Source: Microvirga sp. (GTDB taxonomy: Bacteria; Pseudomonadota; Alphaproteobacteria; Rhizobiales; Beijerinckiaceae). Taken from it: a stretch of DNA of 38,825 nucleotides. The notes beneath the pieces were generated by a model. The model saw only the letters and a list, made by a program, of their open reading frames with translations. It did no database searches and was not told the DNA's origin. The position numbers and the translations under genes were made by a program. The stretch's first letter is position 1. Every line of letters starts with the position of its first letter. The stretch spans positions 1 through 38,825 of the forward strand of contig NZ_JACXAB010000037.1 of assembly GCF_014699075.1 (NCBI RefSeq), written 5' to 3'. Shown here one piece after another: positions 6,956 to 15,826 of this stretch.

Positions 6956-9289
6956 TTATGTGCCCATCAGCTGGGGGACCTCACTTGCCGGCAGCGCCTG
7001 GGCAAAGTAGTGCCCCTGCACCAGCTTGCAGCCGTTCCGCTTCAGAAACTCCAGTTGGGCGGCGGTCTCCACGCCTTCCGCGACAATCTCGATGCGCAGG
7101 CTTTGCCCTAGGCCCAGCAAGGCTTTCACAATAGCGGCGTCACCGGCATCCTGCTCAATATCGCTGACGAAGGAGCGGTCAATCTTGATCACGTGTACCG
7201 GGAACCGCTTCAGATGAGTGAGCGAGGCATAACCGGTGCCAAAGTCATCCAGTGCAATGGTCACCCCGGCTGCACTCAGAGCCTGAAGCGCTCGTTCAAC
7301 ATGACCTGCATTGCAATCGAGGAAGACACTCTCAGTGACCTCCACTTCCAGGCAAGAACTCGGGATATCCCATTCTTCAAGCTCCGATAGCACGCGCTCG
7401 GCATAATCAGCGTGGCGGAACTCGGCGGCGGACACGTTGATGGCCACGCGGCCGAAGGTCAGGCCTGCATCGAGCCAATGACGCATATCCTTGAAGACCA
7501 GAGACCGCATGCGGGACCCGAGAGCCGAGCCCAATTCGGTATCATTGAAGGCCGGCGAGATCGTACCTGGATATTGGATTCCCAGCCGCGGATGCTCCCA
7601 CCGCAGCAGCGCCTCGAAGCCAACCGGCTCCTCTGATTCCAGTGAGATCTTAGGCTGGTAGAACGGCTTGACCCGATCCGAGGACAGAAGTCGGCCTGCA
7701 GTCTCCAGTGCGGATGCTACCTTCTGAGCCTCCTCGCTCATGGTCGGGCTATACATCATGTACATGCCGCGACCAGCGACCTTGCTCTGATAGAGCGCCA
7801 GATCCGCCTGCTTCTGCAGGTCTTCAACCCTTATGGTATGCCTTTGAGACACCACCATGCCGATGCTGGTGCGACAGTCATGGGCCGGATCATCCTCCGG
7901 GTGCGGGTTCTGCATCCGGTTCAGGATGAGCCGCGCCACCGCAATGACCTCATCCTCATGCTCGACATCGGGCAGAAGCAGACCGAATTCGTCGCCGCCC
8001 AAGCGTGCAACCGTGTACCTGTCGCCAGCCAGGGATTGGAGACGCTCGGCAAACTCCCGCAGAAGCGCATCTCCAGCATCATGGCCGAACCGGTCGTTGA
8101 CCAGCTTGAGGTGATCGAGATCCATCAGCAGCAGCCCGACCTTGGTTTCAGCCTTGGTTGACCGCTCAAGTGCCCGTTGAACCTCCTCATAGAAGAACCG
8201 GCGGTTCGGCAGGCCGGTCAGGTCATCGTGATAGGCGGCCCAATGCAGCCGTTCCCGAGCAAGTCTCCTCTCGTGAATGTCCTCGATCATGCCGTACCAG
8301 CGCAGGATTGCTCCGTCCCTACCGAGGCGAGCGGCTGCGTGCCCGCGAAACCAGCGGTAGGTGCCATCCACGAGTCTCACCCGGAACTCGGACACGTAGG
8401 GCTTGCCCGTCTTCAGGGACCGGCTGGCCTTTTCCTGAAGGAGCGGCACGTCGTCAGGATGAATGGCCGCCATCCACTTCCATCCCTGTGTTTGCTCGAA
8501 TGTGAGCCCGGTCAGTTTGTGCCAGCGGGGGGATACCTGCAGGAGGTTGCCGTCCGGATCAGAGGTCCAGGGAATCTGAGGGCTGAGTTCAACGGAAAAG
8601 CGGTAATGCTCCTCGCTCTCTCGCAGGGCCTCCTCTACCTCCCGGTATCCAGCCTCGATGCGTTCCTTGGCCATGCCTAAGAACACGAAGGCGAGCGCCG
8701 GGACATAGACGATCAGGAACAGGGCCATCTCCGACGACCAACTCCTGACAAATGCGTCGACACCAAACATTGAGCCGATTGGCAGCCCCAGGACAGCACG
8801 AAACAGGCTAAAGGTGGTGAGCACCAGGAGGAGAGCCACGGCGGCACGCTGAGAAGCCAGCCGATGAGGATCGTGCTTCCAGAACTCCCGGGCAGACAAG
8901 GCCGCATAGCCGCCGGTGATCAACGAGATGACCGTAACCCGCGCTCCGATGTTGTCGTGGAACAGCGGGTAAGTCAGTATCCAGAACGCCGGACCGGCAA
9001 TAAGCGCCAGTCTGGAGATCGGTCGCTCATTGAACATCCTGGCTCCGGTATAGAGAGCCCCGTATCCAAACGCGACGAGGCTGTTGGCCAGCATCAGCTT
9101 TGGATGAACTGGCAGCCCCGGAACAAGATTGACCAATCCGATGCCGATCGCATTCAGGACAAAGGTGGCACTCCACCAGGCGAGAGCACTGATCTTCCGG
9201 TTCCGCGTCCAGAAGAAGAACAGCAGGCCTCCAAGGATAACCAAAGTCAGAATGAAATCGAACGCGAGGGTACGGGGGTCGAGGCTCAT
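6956..9289 (-). CDS. Membrane PAS-GGDEF-EAL cyclic-di-GMP enzyme
   Basis: 777 aa. The first ~215 residues hold about seven hydrophobic helices, a MASE-like membrane sensor. About 225-345 is a PAS domain (EEHYRFSVELSPQIPWTSDP ... IHPDD). The diguanylate cyclase domain follows with an intact GGDEF near residue 431, and the phosphodiesterase domain has EALLRW near 557, EVTES, DDFGTGYASL, IKIDRSF and AEGVET, all main metal and catalytic residues. The usual RxxD inhibitory site before GGDEF is absent (GDRYTVAR in its place), so product inhibition through that site is unlikely. Both activities could operate; in many such hybrids one domain dominates. It is a single gene and its partner at 9647 is divergent. 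Confidence 0.93.
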   Translation of the reverse strand: MSLDPRTLAFDFILTLVILGGLLFFFWTRNRKISALAWWSATFVLNAIGIGLVNLVPGLPVHPKLMLANSLVAFGYGALYTGARMFNERPISRLALIAGPAFWILTYPLFHDNIGARVTVISLITGGYAALSAREFWKHDPHRLASQRAAVALLLVLTTFSLFRAVLGLPIGSMFGVDAFVRSWSSEMALFLIVYVPALAFVFLGMAKERIEAGYREVEEALRESEEHYRFSVELSPQIPWTSDPDGNLLQVSPRWHKLTGLTFEQTQGWKWMAAIHPDDVPLLQEKASRSLKTGKPYVSEFRVRLVDGTYRWFRGHAAARLGRDGAILRWYGMIEDIHERRLARERLHWAAYHDDLTGLPNRRFFYEEVQRALERSTKAETKVGLLLMDLDHLKLVNDRFGHDAGDALLREFAERLQSLAGDRYTVARLGGDEFGLLLPDVEHEDEVIAVARLILNRMQNPHPEDDPAHDCRTSIGMVVSQRHTIRVEDLQKQADLALYQSKVAGRGMYMMYSPTMSEEAQKVASALETAGRLLSSDRVKPFYQPKISLESEEPVGFEALLRWEHPRLGIQYPGTISPAFNDTELGSALGSRMRSLVFKDMRHWLDAGLTFGRVAINVSAAEFRHADYAERVLSELEEWDIPSSCLEVEVTESVFLDCNAGHVERALQALSAAGVTIALDDFGTGYASLTHLKRFPVHVIKIDRSFVSDIEQDAGDAAIVKALLGLGQSLRIEIVAEGVETAAQLEFLKRNGCKLVQGHYFAQALPASEVPQLMGT

Positions 9290-9646
9290 AGGTCCATGCT
9301 TATCGCATCACAAGTGAACTACAGAATAAATCACATAATGAATTGAAGTCGGGCCAAAGGCGCCGGTCATTCCATTCCATGGTCGCGGAGAGGCTGGCTA
9401 GTCTCAAATAGAGAGCCGTAACAGCCGAAACTGGCCTGAACATTGCACAACGAGTACGCCTATCACATTATTCCGGCGGGGATCGCAGCGCCCGCTGCAA
9501 AGGCCGCCTACATCCAGCGGGAATTTAGATCTCTTCCAATCAAGCCTTGCGTAAGCTTTGTCGACTAAGAGATCTCCCGCCTGTAACTTGCCGCGCCACG
9601 GGGGCGTGCACCTCCCGCGGTGATGCGGGCAGGTCAACGAAAGACA
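9290..9646. other. Divergent control region between c-di-GMP enzyme and chemoreceptor genes
   Basis: No gene is supported in these 357 bp. A small hairpin (CCCGC, six bases, GCGGG) at 9614-9629 lies 17 bp before the chemoreceptor start and could affect its translation. No clear promoter pair was seen. Confidence 0.4.
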
Positions 9647-11344
9647 ATGCGTTTTCTCAATAATCTTAGGCTCATAGTCAAATTGGCTATTCCAGCAGTA
9701 ATCTTTGTCGCCGTCACCATTGGGTTGGTCGCAATTGCTAAAAACGGCTTGGATGCGCTCTCCGCCGACACCAAAGAACTGGCCGAGATCGAGGCTGCCC
9801 GCCTGACTACGATCCTGAAGATCAACGCTGAGGTGAATGAGGCCAGCATTCAGGAAAAGAATCTGATCCTTGTCTCCTCTGATGCCCCGGACCGACTGAA
9901 GAGCGGCGAGGCGGTCTATCAGCAGTATAAAAAGCTTGCGCTTCAACACGCGGACGAGTTGATCGCGCTCTCCGGCTCGCCGGAGCGCCGGGCCACCAAC
10001 GAGGAACTCAAGGCCACGATCAGCAAATACTTCGGTCTGATGGACACGAGCGTCAGCTACGCCATGAGAGATCAGGATTCGTTCGCGCTTGAAATTTCCA
10101 ATGGGGCAGGGCGTGATGTCCGCCGCCAACTGCGTGATCTCGTGACACAACGCATTGAGGCCAATCAGAAGACCCTCGATACTGCCGCACATGAGGCCGA
10201 AGCTCTCGCGGCGTCGACCTCCACAATCTTGATTGCCTCCTCAGTCGTTGGCATCCTGTTTGCGGTAGCACTTCTCGGTTCCATTGTCGTGTTTGCGGTC
10301 GTTCGCCCACTCGGCGCAATGACCGGAGCTATGGGGCGTCTCGCCAGCGGCGACCTGGCCGTGGACGTGACCGGCACCGAGCGTAAGGACGAGGTCGGCA
10401 CGCTGGCCCGCTCGCTGCAGGTCTTTAAGGACAATGCCATTGAGGCTCGCCGTCTCGCCGCCGAGCAGGAAGTGGAGAACCAGGCCAAGATGCGCCGTGC
10501 CGAGGTTCTCGACCAACTCACGAAGCGCTTCGAGAGCAACGTGTCGGCACTCACGCAAGGCTTGTCGTCTGCCGCCACCGAGATGGAAGCGACTGCACAA
10601 TCAATGACGCAGGTAGCCGGTCAGACCACGCAGCAGTCGGTCACGGTCTCATCGGCAGCCCAGCAGACTTCCGCCAACGTTCAGACGGTGGCGGCCGCCA
10701 CGGAGGAACTCTCCATTTCGATCCGCGAGATCGCCTCCCAGGTGGCGCAGTCCTCGCAGGTGGCTGATAAGGCAGTCCAGGGCACTCAGCGCACCAGCGA
10801 TACAGTGCAGGAGCTTGCCGCAAGCGCCGAAAAGATCGGCAACGTCGTGCAGCTGATCAACACCATTGCAGGGCAGACTAACCTGCTGGCACTGAACGCC
10901 ACGATCGAGGCGGCGCGGGCAGGCGAAGCCGGCAAGGGCTTTGCCGTGGTGGCCACGGAGGTGAAGGAGCTCGCGACCCAGACGGCTAAGGCAACCGACG
11001 AGATCTCGTCCCAGATCGGCTCGGTGCAGCAGGCAACACAGCAGACAGTCTCTGCCATCCAGGAGATTGCGCGCACGATCACCGAGATGAGCCAGATCTC
11101 GACCTCGATTGCGGCCGCCATGGAGGAGCAGGGGGCGGCCACCGCCGAGATCGCCCGCAACGTGCAGGAGGCGGCGCGTGGCACGGAAGCCGTGACCGGC
11201 AGCATTGTGGACGTGCAGCAGGGGGCGGGCGAGACCACCTCGGCAGCCTCCCAGGTGCTGGGTGCGGCTCAGGAGCTGTCGCGCCACTCCAACGACCTCT
11301 CCCGCGAGGTCACAGACTTCCTCACAGGAGTGAAGGCCGCTTAG
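9647..11344 (+). CDS. Methyl-accepting chemotaxis protein
   Basis: 565 aa from the chosen ATG, which begins the usual basic-hydrophobic leader MRFLNNLRLIVKLAIP; a GTG 27 bases upstream is in frame but has no ribosome-binding site. Domains: membrane helix 1 (~10-30), a periplasmic helical sensor (~35-185), membrane helix 2 (~190-220, SSVVGILFAVALLGSIVVFA), HAMP (~222-275, RPLGAMTGAMGRLASGDL), then the coiled-coil signalling domain. The invariant hairpin tip is at about 405-447 (LINTIAGQTNLLALNATIEA). There is no C-terminal CheR-binding pentapeptide. The sensor resembles four-helix-bundle types; ligand unknown. It relays to CheA/CheW, not encoded here. A strong terminator follows. Confidence 0.95.
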   Translation: MRFLNNLRLIVKLAIPAVIFVAVTIGLVAIAKNGLDALSADTKELAEIEAARLTTILKINAEVNEASIQEKNLILVSSDAPDRLKSGEAVYQQYKKLALQHADELIALSGSPERRATNEELKATISKYFGLMDTSVSYAMRDQDSFALEISNGAGRDVRRQLRDLVTQRIEANQKTLDTAAHEAEALAASTSTILIASSVVGILFAVALLGSIVVFAVVRPLGAMTGAMGRLASGDLAVDVTGTERKDEVGTLARSLQVFKDNAIEARRLAAEQEVENQAKMRRAEVLDQLTKRFESNVSALTQGLSSAATEMEATAQSMTQVAGQTTQQSVTVSSAAQQTSANVQTVAAATEELSISIREIASQVAQSSQVADKAVQGTQRTSDTVQELAASAEKIGNVVQLINTIAGQTNLLALNATIEAARAGEAGKGFAVVATEVKELATQTAKATDEISSQIGSVQQATQQTVSAIQEIARTITEMSQISTSIAAAMEEQGAATAEIARNVQEAARGTEAVTGSIVDVQQGAGETTSAASQVLGAAQELSRHSNDLSREVTDFLTGVKAA

Positions 11345-11418
11345 TATAGAGAAACCTTTAGGTTAGCGAGCTAGCCCCACGCAGGCTCACTGGTCTCACC
11401 TGAAGGTTACCTTGAGGA

Positions 11419-11446
11419 GGGCCGCTGGAAACAGCGGCCCTTTTTG
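11419..11446 (+). terminator. Rho-independent terminator of the chemoreceptor gene
   Basis: GGGCCGCTG pairs perfectly with CAGCGGCCC across a GAAA tetraloop, followed directly by TTTTTG. It lies 75 bp after the stop codon. Confidence 0.93.
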
Positions 11447-11513
11447 TTGAGAAGAAATGGCGGGGTCAGGTGCCATAGTTAAGTTCCATAATCAATGTTA
11501 CCGGTCCTTTTAT

Positions 11514-13016
11514 TGTAGCCGCAAAGTTAGAATGTCCTGATCCCGCAAAGTAGGAATGTCACACTCCCCGCTTGTGAATGAGGCGGGAGAACGCGGATGG
11601 GACTGATTGCGATGAGCGCGCGCGATCTGCAGCGGATTGAGGTTCTGTCGAAGGTTGTCGAGGGCCGCATGACGATCGTGGCGGCGGCCCATGTCCTGGC
11701 GCTGAGCTCGCGGCAGGTCCGCCGACTGCTGGAGCGATTGCAACCCGATGGCGCGGCCGCCATTCGGCACAAGGCGCGCGGCCGGCCCTCGAACCATCGT
11801 ATCAGCGGCGGCGTGCGGGATTATGCCCTGGCGATCGTCCGGGAGCGTTACGCGGATTTTGGCCCGACTCTGGCCGCCGAGAAGCTGGCCGAACAGCACG
11901 GACTGACGGTCTCCCGCGAGACCTTGCGCCAGGGGATGGCTGGGGCTGGCCTCTGGTTGTCCCGCAAACAGCGACGCACCTTCCATCAGCCTCGGCTGCG
12001 GCGTGAGGCCTATGGCGAGCTGGTGCAGATCGACGGCTCGGACCATCGCTGGTTTGAGGATCGCGGCGATCCCTGCTCCCTGCTCGTCTTCATTGATGAC
12101 GCCACCGGCAAACTGATGCAGTTGCGGTTTGTGCGGTCAGAAAGCGCCTTCAGCTATTTTGAAGCCCTGGAGCTCTATCTGCAGAGCCATGGCTGCCCTG
12201 TCGCGTTCTACTCCGACAAGCACTCCGTGTTTCGGGTGGCCAGGCAGGAGGCCAGGAACGGCCAGGGCATGACGCAGTTCGGCCGCGCCTTGGCGGAACT
12301 CAACATCGAGATCCTCTGCGCCAATTCCAGCCAGGCCAAGGGCCGGGTCGAGCGCGCCAACCGGACCCTTCAGGATCGTCTGGTGAAAGAACTGCGCCTG
12401 GCGGGGGTTGCCACGATGGACGAGGGCAATGCCTTCCTGCCCGGCTTCGTGGAGCACTACAAAGCCAGGTTCGCACGGATCCCGGCTCGGCCGGCAGATC
12501 TCCACCGGCCGCTGAACCTGTCACCGGGCCGGCTGCAAGAGATCCTGTGCCGGCGCGAGCAGCGCTATGTTGGCGCCCAGCTGACCTTTTCCTATGAGCG
12601 CAAGCGGATCATGCTGGAGGAGAACGACGTCACCCGCGGGCTCGTTGGCCGCTACGTTGAGACCTACGCCTTCGCCGACGGCAGGCTTGAGGTGCGGTGG
12701 ACAGGGCATGCCCTGTCCTACCGGGTGTTCGACAAGGACCAGCGTGTGACCCATGCGGCGATCACCGAGAACAAGCGGTTGGGCGACGTGCTGGCGTATA
12801 TCAAGGAGCGGCAGGACCAGCGTCCCCCACCCAAGGTCAAGACCAACAGCGAGAAGACCGGCTACAAGCCGCGGGGTGCCAAGCGGGGCCGCAAGACTGA
12901 TGTGATGTCCGATCCGGCCGTCGCATCCAAGCGTGAGCACGCGCTGGCTCGCCTGGCCGCCGCGGAGTGACATTTCTACTTTGCACGCCGACGGACATTT
13001 CAATCTGGCAGCCACA
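11514..13016 (+). mobile_element. Complete ISNCY-like insertion sequence, 1503 bp
   Basis: Both ends begin TGT and carry imperfect 24-bp inverted repeats (17 of 24 match; the inner end AATGTCC is identical). A second, subterminal pair is even closer: GCAAAGTAGGAATGTCAC at 11545-11562 against the complement of 12968-12985, one mismatch. The element is bracketed by the 5-bp direct repeat TTTAT (11509-11513 and 13017-13021), a target-site duplication. One intact transposase gene fills it. It landed between the chemoreceptor terminator and the 3' end of the LacI gene, so no gene was broken. Confidence 0.9.
11597..12970 (+). CDS. ISNCY-like transposase (integrase-core DDE)
   Basis: 457 aa. An N-terminal helix-turn-helix (about 10-60, TIVAAAHVLALSSRQVRRLL) binds the ends, a second HTH-like segment follows, and the integrase core runs from about 135 to 300: first Asp in VQIDGSDHRWF, second in FYSDKHSVFR, Glu in AKGRVERANRTLQDRL. 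The basic C-terminus (KTNSEKTGYKPRGAKRGRK) is typical of this group. The family cuts and rejoins DNA at the element ends. The frame is intact with no premature stop, so the element may still be active. Confidence 0.92.
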   Translation: MGLIAMSARDLQRIEVLSKVVEGRMTIVAAAHVLALSSRQVRRLLERLQPDGAAAIRHKARGRPSNHRISGGVRDYALAIVRERYADFGPTLAAEKLAEQHGLTVSRETLRQGMAGAGLWLSRKQRRTFHQPRLRREAYGELVQIDGSDHRWFEDRGDPCSLLVFIDDATGKLMQLRFVRSESAFSYFEALELYLQSHGCPVAFYSDKHSVFRVARQEARNGQGMTQFGRALAELNIEILCANSSQAKGRVERANRTLQDRLVKELRLAGVATMDEGNAFLPGFVEHYKARFARIPARPADLHRPLNLSPGRLQEILCRREQRYVGAQLTFSYERKRIMLEENDVTRGLVGRYVETYAFADGRLEVRWTGHALSYRVFDKDQRVTHAAITENKRLGDVLAYIKERQDQRPPPKVKTNSEKTGYKPRGAKRGRKTDVMSDPAVASKREHALARLAAAE

Positions 13017-13038
13017 TTTATCGTTTAACAAAGATAAC

Positions 13039-13054
13039 GCCCTCGCTAGGGGCG
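13039..13054 (-). terminator. Weak hairpin after the LacI gene
   Basis: On the minus strand CGCCC pairs with GGGCG over a 6-base loop and is followed by TTATCTTTGTT. The stem is short; it may end the LacI transcript before the insertion sequence. Confidence 0.4.
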
Positions 13055-13073
13055 AATAGCACAATCTTTCCCG

Positions 13074-14072
13074 TCACTCTTTGTGGTCGATGGTTGTGTT
13101 ACGGACAACCAAGTGAGTGTCCAGCACATAGCGAATGTCACGGAGAGACTGGCTTTGCAGCAACTCGAGGAGGAGCGATAGCGCTGCCTTTCCAGCCTCC
13201 ACGGACCGGTTCGAGACCGTTGTCAGAGATGGATATGTCGCGGCACCCAGCACATCGTCACACCCGACCACACCGAATTGGCCAGGGACTCTGATCTTGC
13301 GATCCGCCAGTCCAGCGAGAATCCCCTGCGCCGTCAGATCGTCGAATGCGATCGCAGCCGTAGCCCCAGTAGTCAGGATCGCCGCTACGGCTTCACGCCC
13401 TGCGTCATAGCTCGGTACGATGGCGGCCACTATGTCGACTTTCAGTCCCAGGCGCTCAGCCGACTTACGCACTGCAAGTCGGCGTTGCTTGTTCGACCAT
13501 GATGTCACCGGTCCCGCGACATAGACGATATGTTGGTGTCCGAGTTCGGCCAGATGTGCAACCGCCTCGCGCACGCCAGAGCCGCTATCGATCAGAACAC
13601 GCGGAATGCCCTCGACATCGCGATTGATCAGAACCAAGGGCCGCTGAGCAGCATGAGCTCGAATGCGTTCGTCCGATAATCGCGATGAGGCGAGGATCAG
13701 CCCCTCGACCTGACCTGTGAAACGCCCCACGAGTTTGTCTTCTTGCTTTGGGTCCTCATCGGAATTTCCGAGAAACACACAAAAGTCCGATCGATCAGCC
13801 TCCATTTGAGCGGCCCGGATCAAAGGCGGGAAGAATGGATTCGCAATATCAGGCACGATCAGCGCGACATTCCCATGACGCCCCGTACTCAACGCGCGGG
13901 CCGTCTGGTTAGGGACATAGCCAAGCTTCTCGGCAGCATCCCGGACCCGCCTGACCGTTTCAGGGCTGAGCATCTCTGGGCGGGTAAAGGCACGAGAGAC
14001 GCTCGAGCGGGCAACGCCCGCTGCCTGCGCGACCTGTTTGATGGTCAGCTTCTGTTTCTGCCCACTCACCAT
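13074..14072 (-). CDS. LacI/GalR-family transcriptional repressor
   Basis: 332 aa from the ATG at 14072, which has GAGGGG just upstream and the standard start before LTIKQVAQAAGVARSSVSRA; a longer frame to 14129 is unlikely. Residues ~8-60 are the HTH and hinge (SVSRAFTRPEMLSPETVRRV, then LGYVPNQTARAL with the minor-groove hinge helix), and ~65-330 the periplasmic-binding-like sugar sensor (VALIVPDIANPFFPPLIRAA, GVVGCDDVLGAATYPSLTTV). Such dimers bind palindromes with a central CG and release them on binding a sugar or sugar phosphate. Exactly such palindromes, GCAACCGGTTGC, occur in the divergent promoter and before the binding-protein gene, so it is most likely the local repressor of the amino-sugar operon. 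Confidence 0.93.
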   Translation of the reverse strand: MVSGQKQKLTIKQVAQAAGVARSSVSRAFTRPEMLSPETVRRVRDAAEKLGYVPNQTARALSTGRHGNVALIVPDIANPFFPPLIRAAQMEADRSDFCVFLGNSDEDPKQEDKLVGRFTGQVEGLILASSRLSDERIRAHAAQRPLVLINRDVEGIPRVLIDSGSGVREAVAHLAELGHQHIVYVAGPVTSWSNKQRRLAVRKSAERLGLKVDIVAAIVPSYDAGREAVAAILTTGATAAIAFDDLTAQGILAGLADRKIRVPGQFGVVGCDDVLGAATYPSLTTVSNRSVEAGKAALSLLLELLQSQSLRDIRYVLDTHLVVRNTTIDHKE

Positions 14073-14165
14073 TGCCCCTCTATCACCAACCGCCAGGTAC
14101 CGGCCATCTTCTTTGAGCACAAGGCTCACATCTGCCCTAAGGATGCCGTTGTCTAGATCAGCCCG

Positions 14166-14194
14166 TTGACATGCAACCGGTTGCAGGCTTTAGT
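14166..14194 (+). promoter_or_regulatory. Operator O1 and promoter of the amino-sugar operon
   Basis: TTGACA (14166-14171) is a perfect -35 box; 17 bp later TTTAGT (14189-14194) can serve as a weak -10. The spacer contains the perfect 14-bp palindrome TGCAACCGGTTGCA (14172-14185). A repressor sitting there would block RNA polymerase. It lies 94 bp before the LacI start on the other side and 72 bp before the NagB-like GTG, so both directions could be controlled. Confidence 0.85.
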
Positions 14195-14265
14195 TCATGC
14201 CATTGCCAGAGTCAGAGTACAAGAGCCCACCTCATCAACTGGCACGCTGCATTCAGGAGGCTACC

Positions 14266-15060
14266 GTGACGGATACTCCTACCCAGTCCCCTGCCCCAGT
14301 GAGCCATCGCTCGGTCGAACAGCTTCGTATCGAGAGCTACCGCACGCGGGCCGAGATGGGTGCCGCCAGCGCCAGCGCGATCGCGACAGACCTCCGAGAG
14401 CGGCTAAGCCGCCAATCGCAGGTGCGAATGATTTTTGCTGCCGCGCCTAGCCAAGCAGAAACCCTCCGTCGCCTTCGGGAGGAGCAGGGAATTGACTGGG
14501 ATCGGGTAACGGCCTTTCATATGGATGAATACATAGGTCTTCCGGCTGATGCGCCGCAGCGTTTCGCGCATTGGCTTGACGAAGCCCTCTTCGCTCATCT
14601 CCCCTTCGCGGCGGTGCATCACATCGTCCCCGAACCGGATCCCACTACGGCGGCGGAGACCTACGCCGCTTGCCTTGCCGAGGCGCCCATCGACCTCGTC
14701 TGCCTCGGGATCGGCGTTAACGGCCATATTGCGTTCAATGACCCCCCCGTGGCGGATTTCCATGACCCGCTCGACGTCAAGATTGTCGCTCTTGACGAGA
14801 CCTGCCGCCAGCAACAGGTCGATGATCAATGCTTCGCGCATTACGACGATGTTCCCGAGCAGGCATTGACGCTGACGATCCCGCGCCTCCTGCGAGCCGA
14901 TCGCCTGTTCTGCATCGTCCCCGGCTCCATTAAGCGGGATGCCGTTCGCCGGACCCTCTATGGGCCAGTAGCGCCCGCGTGCCCGGCCAGCATCCTGCGT
15001 CAGCAGGCCCACTGCACCCTTTATCTCGATGCGGAGTCCGACCCCGATGCTGAACGGTGA
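14266..15060 (+). CDS. NagB-like amino-sugar phosphate deaminase/isomerase with altered active site
   Basis: 264 aa from GTG 14266, preceded by a perfect AGGAGG at 5-base spacing; the ATG 69 bases upstream has none. The fold is the NagB/6-phosphogluconolactonase family. NagB converts glucosamine-6-phosphate to fructose-6-phosphate and ammonia. Matching features: FHMDEYIGL (Asp87, the proton-transfer Asp) and LGIGVNGHIAFNDPP (His154). The two acidic partners differ: Asn152 stands where E. coli NagB has Asp141, and Asp159 where it has Glu148. The surrounding motif looks clean rather than decayed, so this is probably a separate clade with a modified reaction or substrate. It overlaps the next gene by 14 bp. 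Symbol withheld because of these changes. Confidence 0.85.
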   Translation: MTDTPTQSPAPVSHRSVEQLRIESYRTRAEMGAASASAIATDLRERLSRQSQVRMIFAAAPSQAETLRRLREEQGIDWDRVTAFHMDEYIGLPADAPQRFAHWLDEALFAHLPFAAVHHIVPEPDPTTAAETYAACLAEAPIDLVCLGIGVNGHIAFNDPPVADFHDPLDVKIVALDETCRQQQVDDQCFAHYDDVPEQALTLTIPRLLRADRLFCIVPGSIKRDAVRRTLYGPVAPACPASILRQQAHCTLYLDAESDPDAER

Positions 15061-15826
15061 GCCTATTGATGCCGATGTTCTCTGCGCCGCCTATCTCGCG
15101 TCCACAACGGATCTGATGCAGCGCATCCTGAGGGAGGAACGCACCGCGACAGATAAGGCCGCCGCTCGTCTCGCTGATCAGATTGCGGCTGATCGACTAA
15201 TCCATATCTTCGGTCCAGGCGGACATTCAAACCTCGCTTCGCAGGAGGTGTTCTTCCGTGCGGGAGGCTTGATGCATGTTAGCGCCATTCTAGACGAAGG
15301 AACGCTGCTCTCCAACGGGGCTCTGCGCTCCATGGCGATCGAGCGCACGCCCGACTACGGCAAAGTGGTCATCGCCAACCAGCGGCTCATCCAAAGTGAC
15401 CTTCTCATCCTCGTCAACGCCTATGGCATCAACGCGGCTCTGATCGATGCCGCCCTCGAATCCAGGGCGCGCGGTGTCTTTCTGATTGGCGTCAGTTCGC
15501 GCGAGCATGCCAGCAACACCTCCCCCGAACACCCAGCCCGGCATCCTACCCGCCAGAACCTGCACGACTTGGTCGACATCGCAATCGACACCAAGGTTCC
15601 GATCGGCGACGCCGTCGTGCGGGTTCCCGGCATGAGCCAAGACATCGCGGCAATTTCGACCTTCGCCAATGCCTTCGCGCTTAACTGCCTGGTGATCCGC
15701 ACCGTGTCCAAGCTCATTGAGCGTGGCATCGAGCCGCCCGTGTGGCGGAGCGGCAACGCCCCAGGTGGCGACGAGGCCAATGCACGCTTTATTGCGAATT
15801 TTCACAACCGGGTCAGAGCCCTGTGA
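15047..15826 (+). CDS. SIS-domain phosphosugar-binding protein (UPF0309-like sugar isomerase)
   Basis: 259 aa from ATG 15047, inside the end of the previous gene. One SIS domain fills it: HIFGPGGHSNLASQEVFFRA is the phosphate-binding loop (Gly-Gly-His-Ser), followed by ALRSMAIERTPDYGKVVIA and the second strand-turn LLILVNAYGINAAL. The order resembles the UPF0309/MurQ-like group that acts on amino-sugar 6-phosphates, as an isomerase or as an etherase. Translational coupling to the NagB-like and NagA-like genes on both sides makes a step on an amino-sugar phosphate likely. Exact reaction unknown. Confidence 0.85.
   Translation: MLNGEPIDADVLCAAYLASTTDLMQRILREERTATDKAAARLADQIAADRLIHIFGPGGHSNLASQEVFFRAGGLMHVSAILDEGTLLSNGALRSMAIERTPDYGKVVIANQRLIQSDLLILVNAYGINAALIDAALESRARGVFLIGVSSREHASNTSPEHPARHPTRQNLHDLVDIAIDTKVPIGDAVVRVPGMSQDIAAISTFANAFALNCLVIRTVSKLIERGIEPPVWRSGNAPGGDEANARFIANFHNRVRAL

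Noticed and set aside
9404..10192. A 262-codon minus-strand frame across the chemoreceptor start
   Set aside because: It overlaps the certain chemoreceptor gene and has a composition expected of an antisense shadow.
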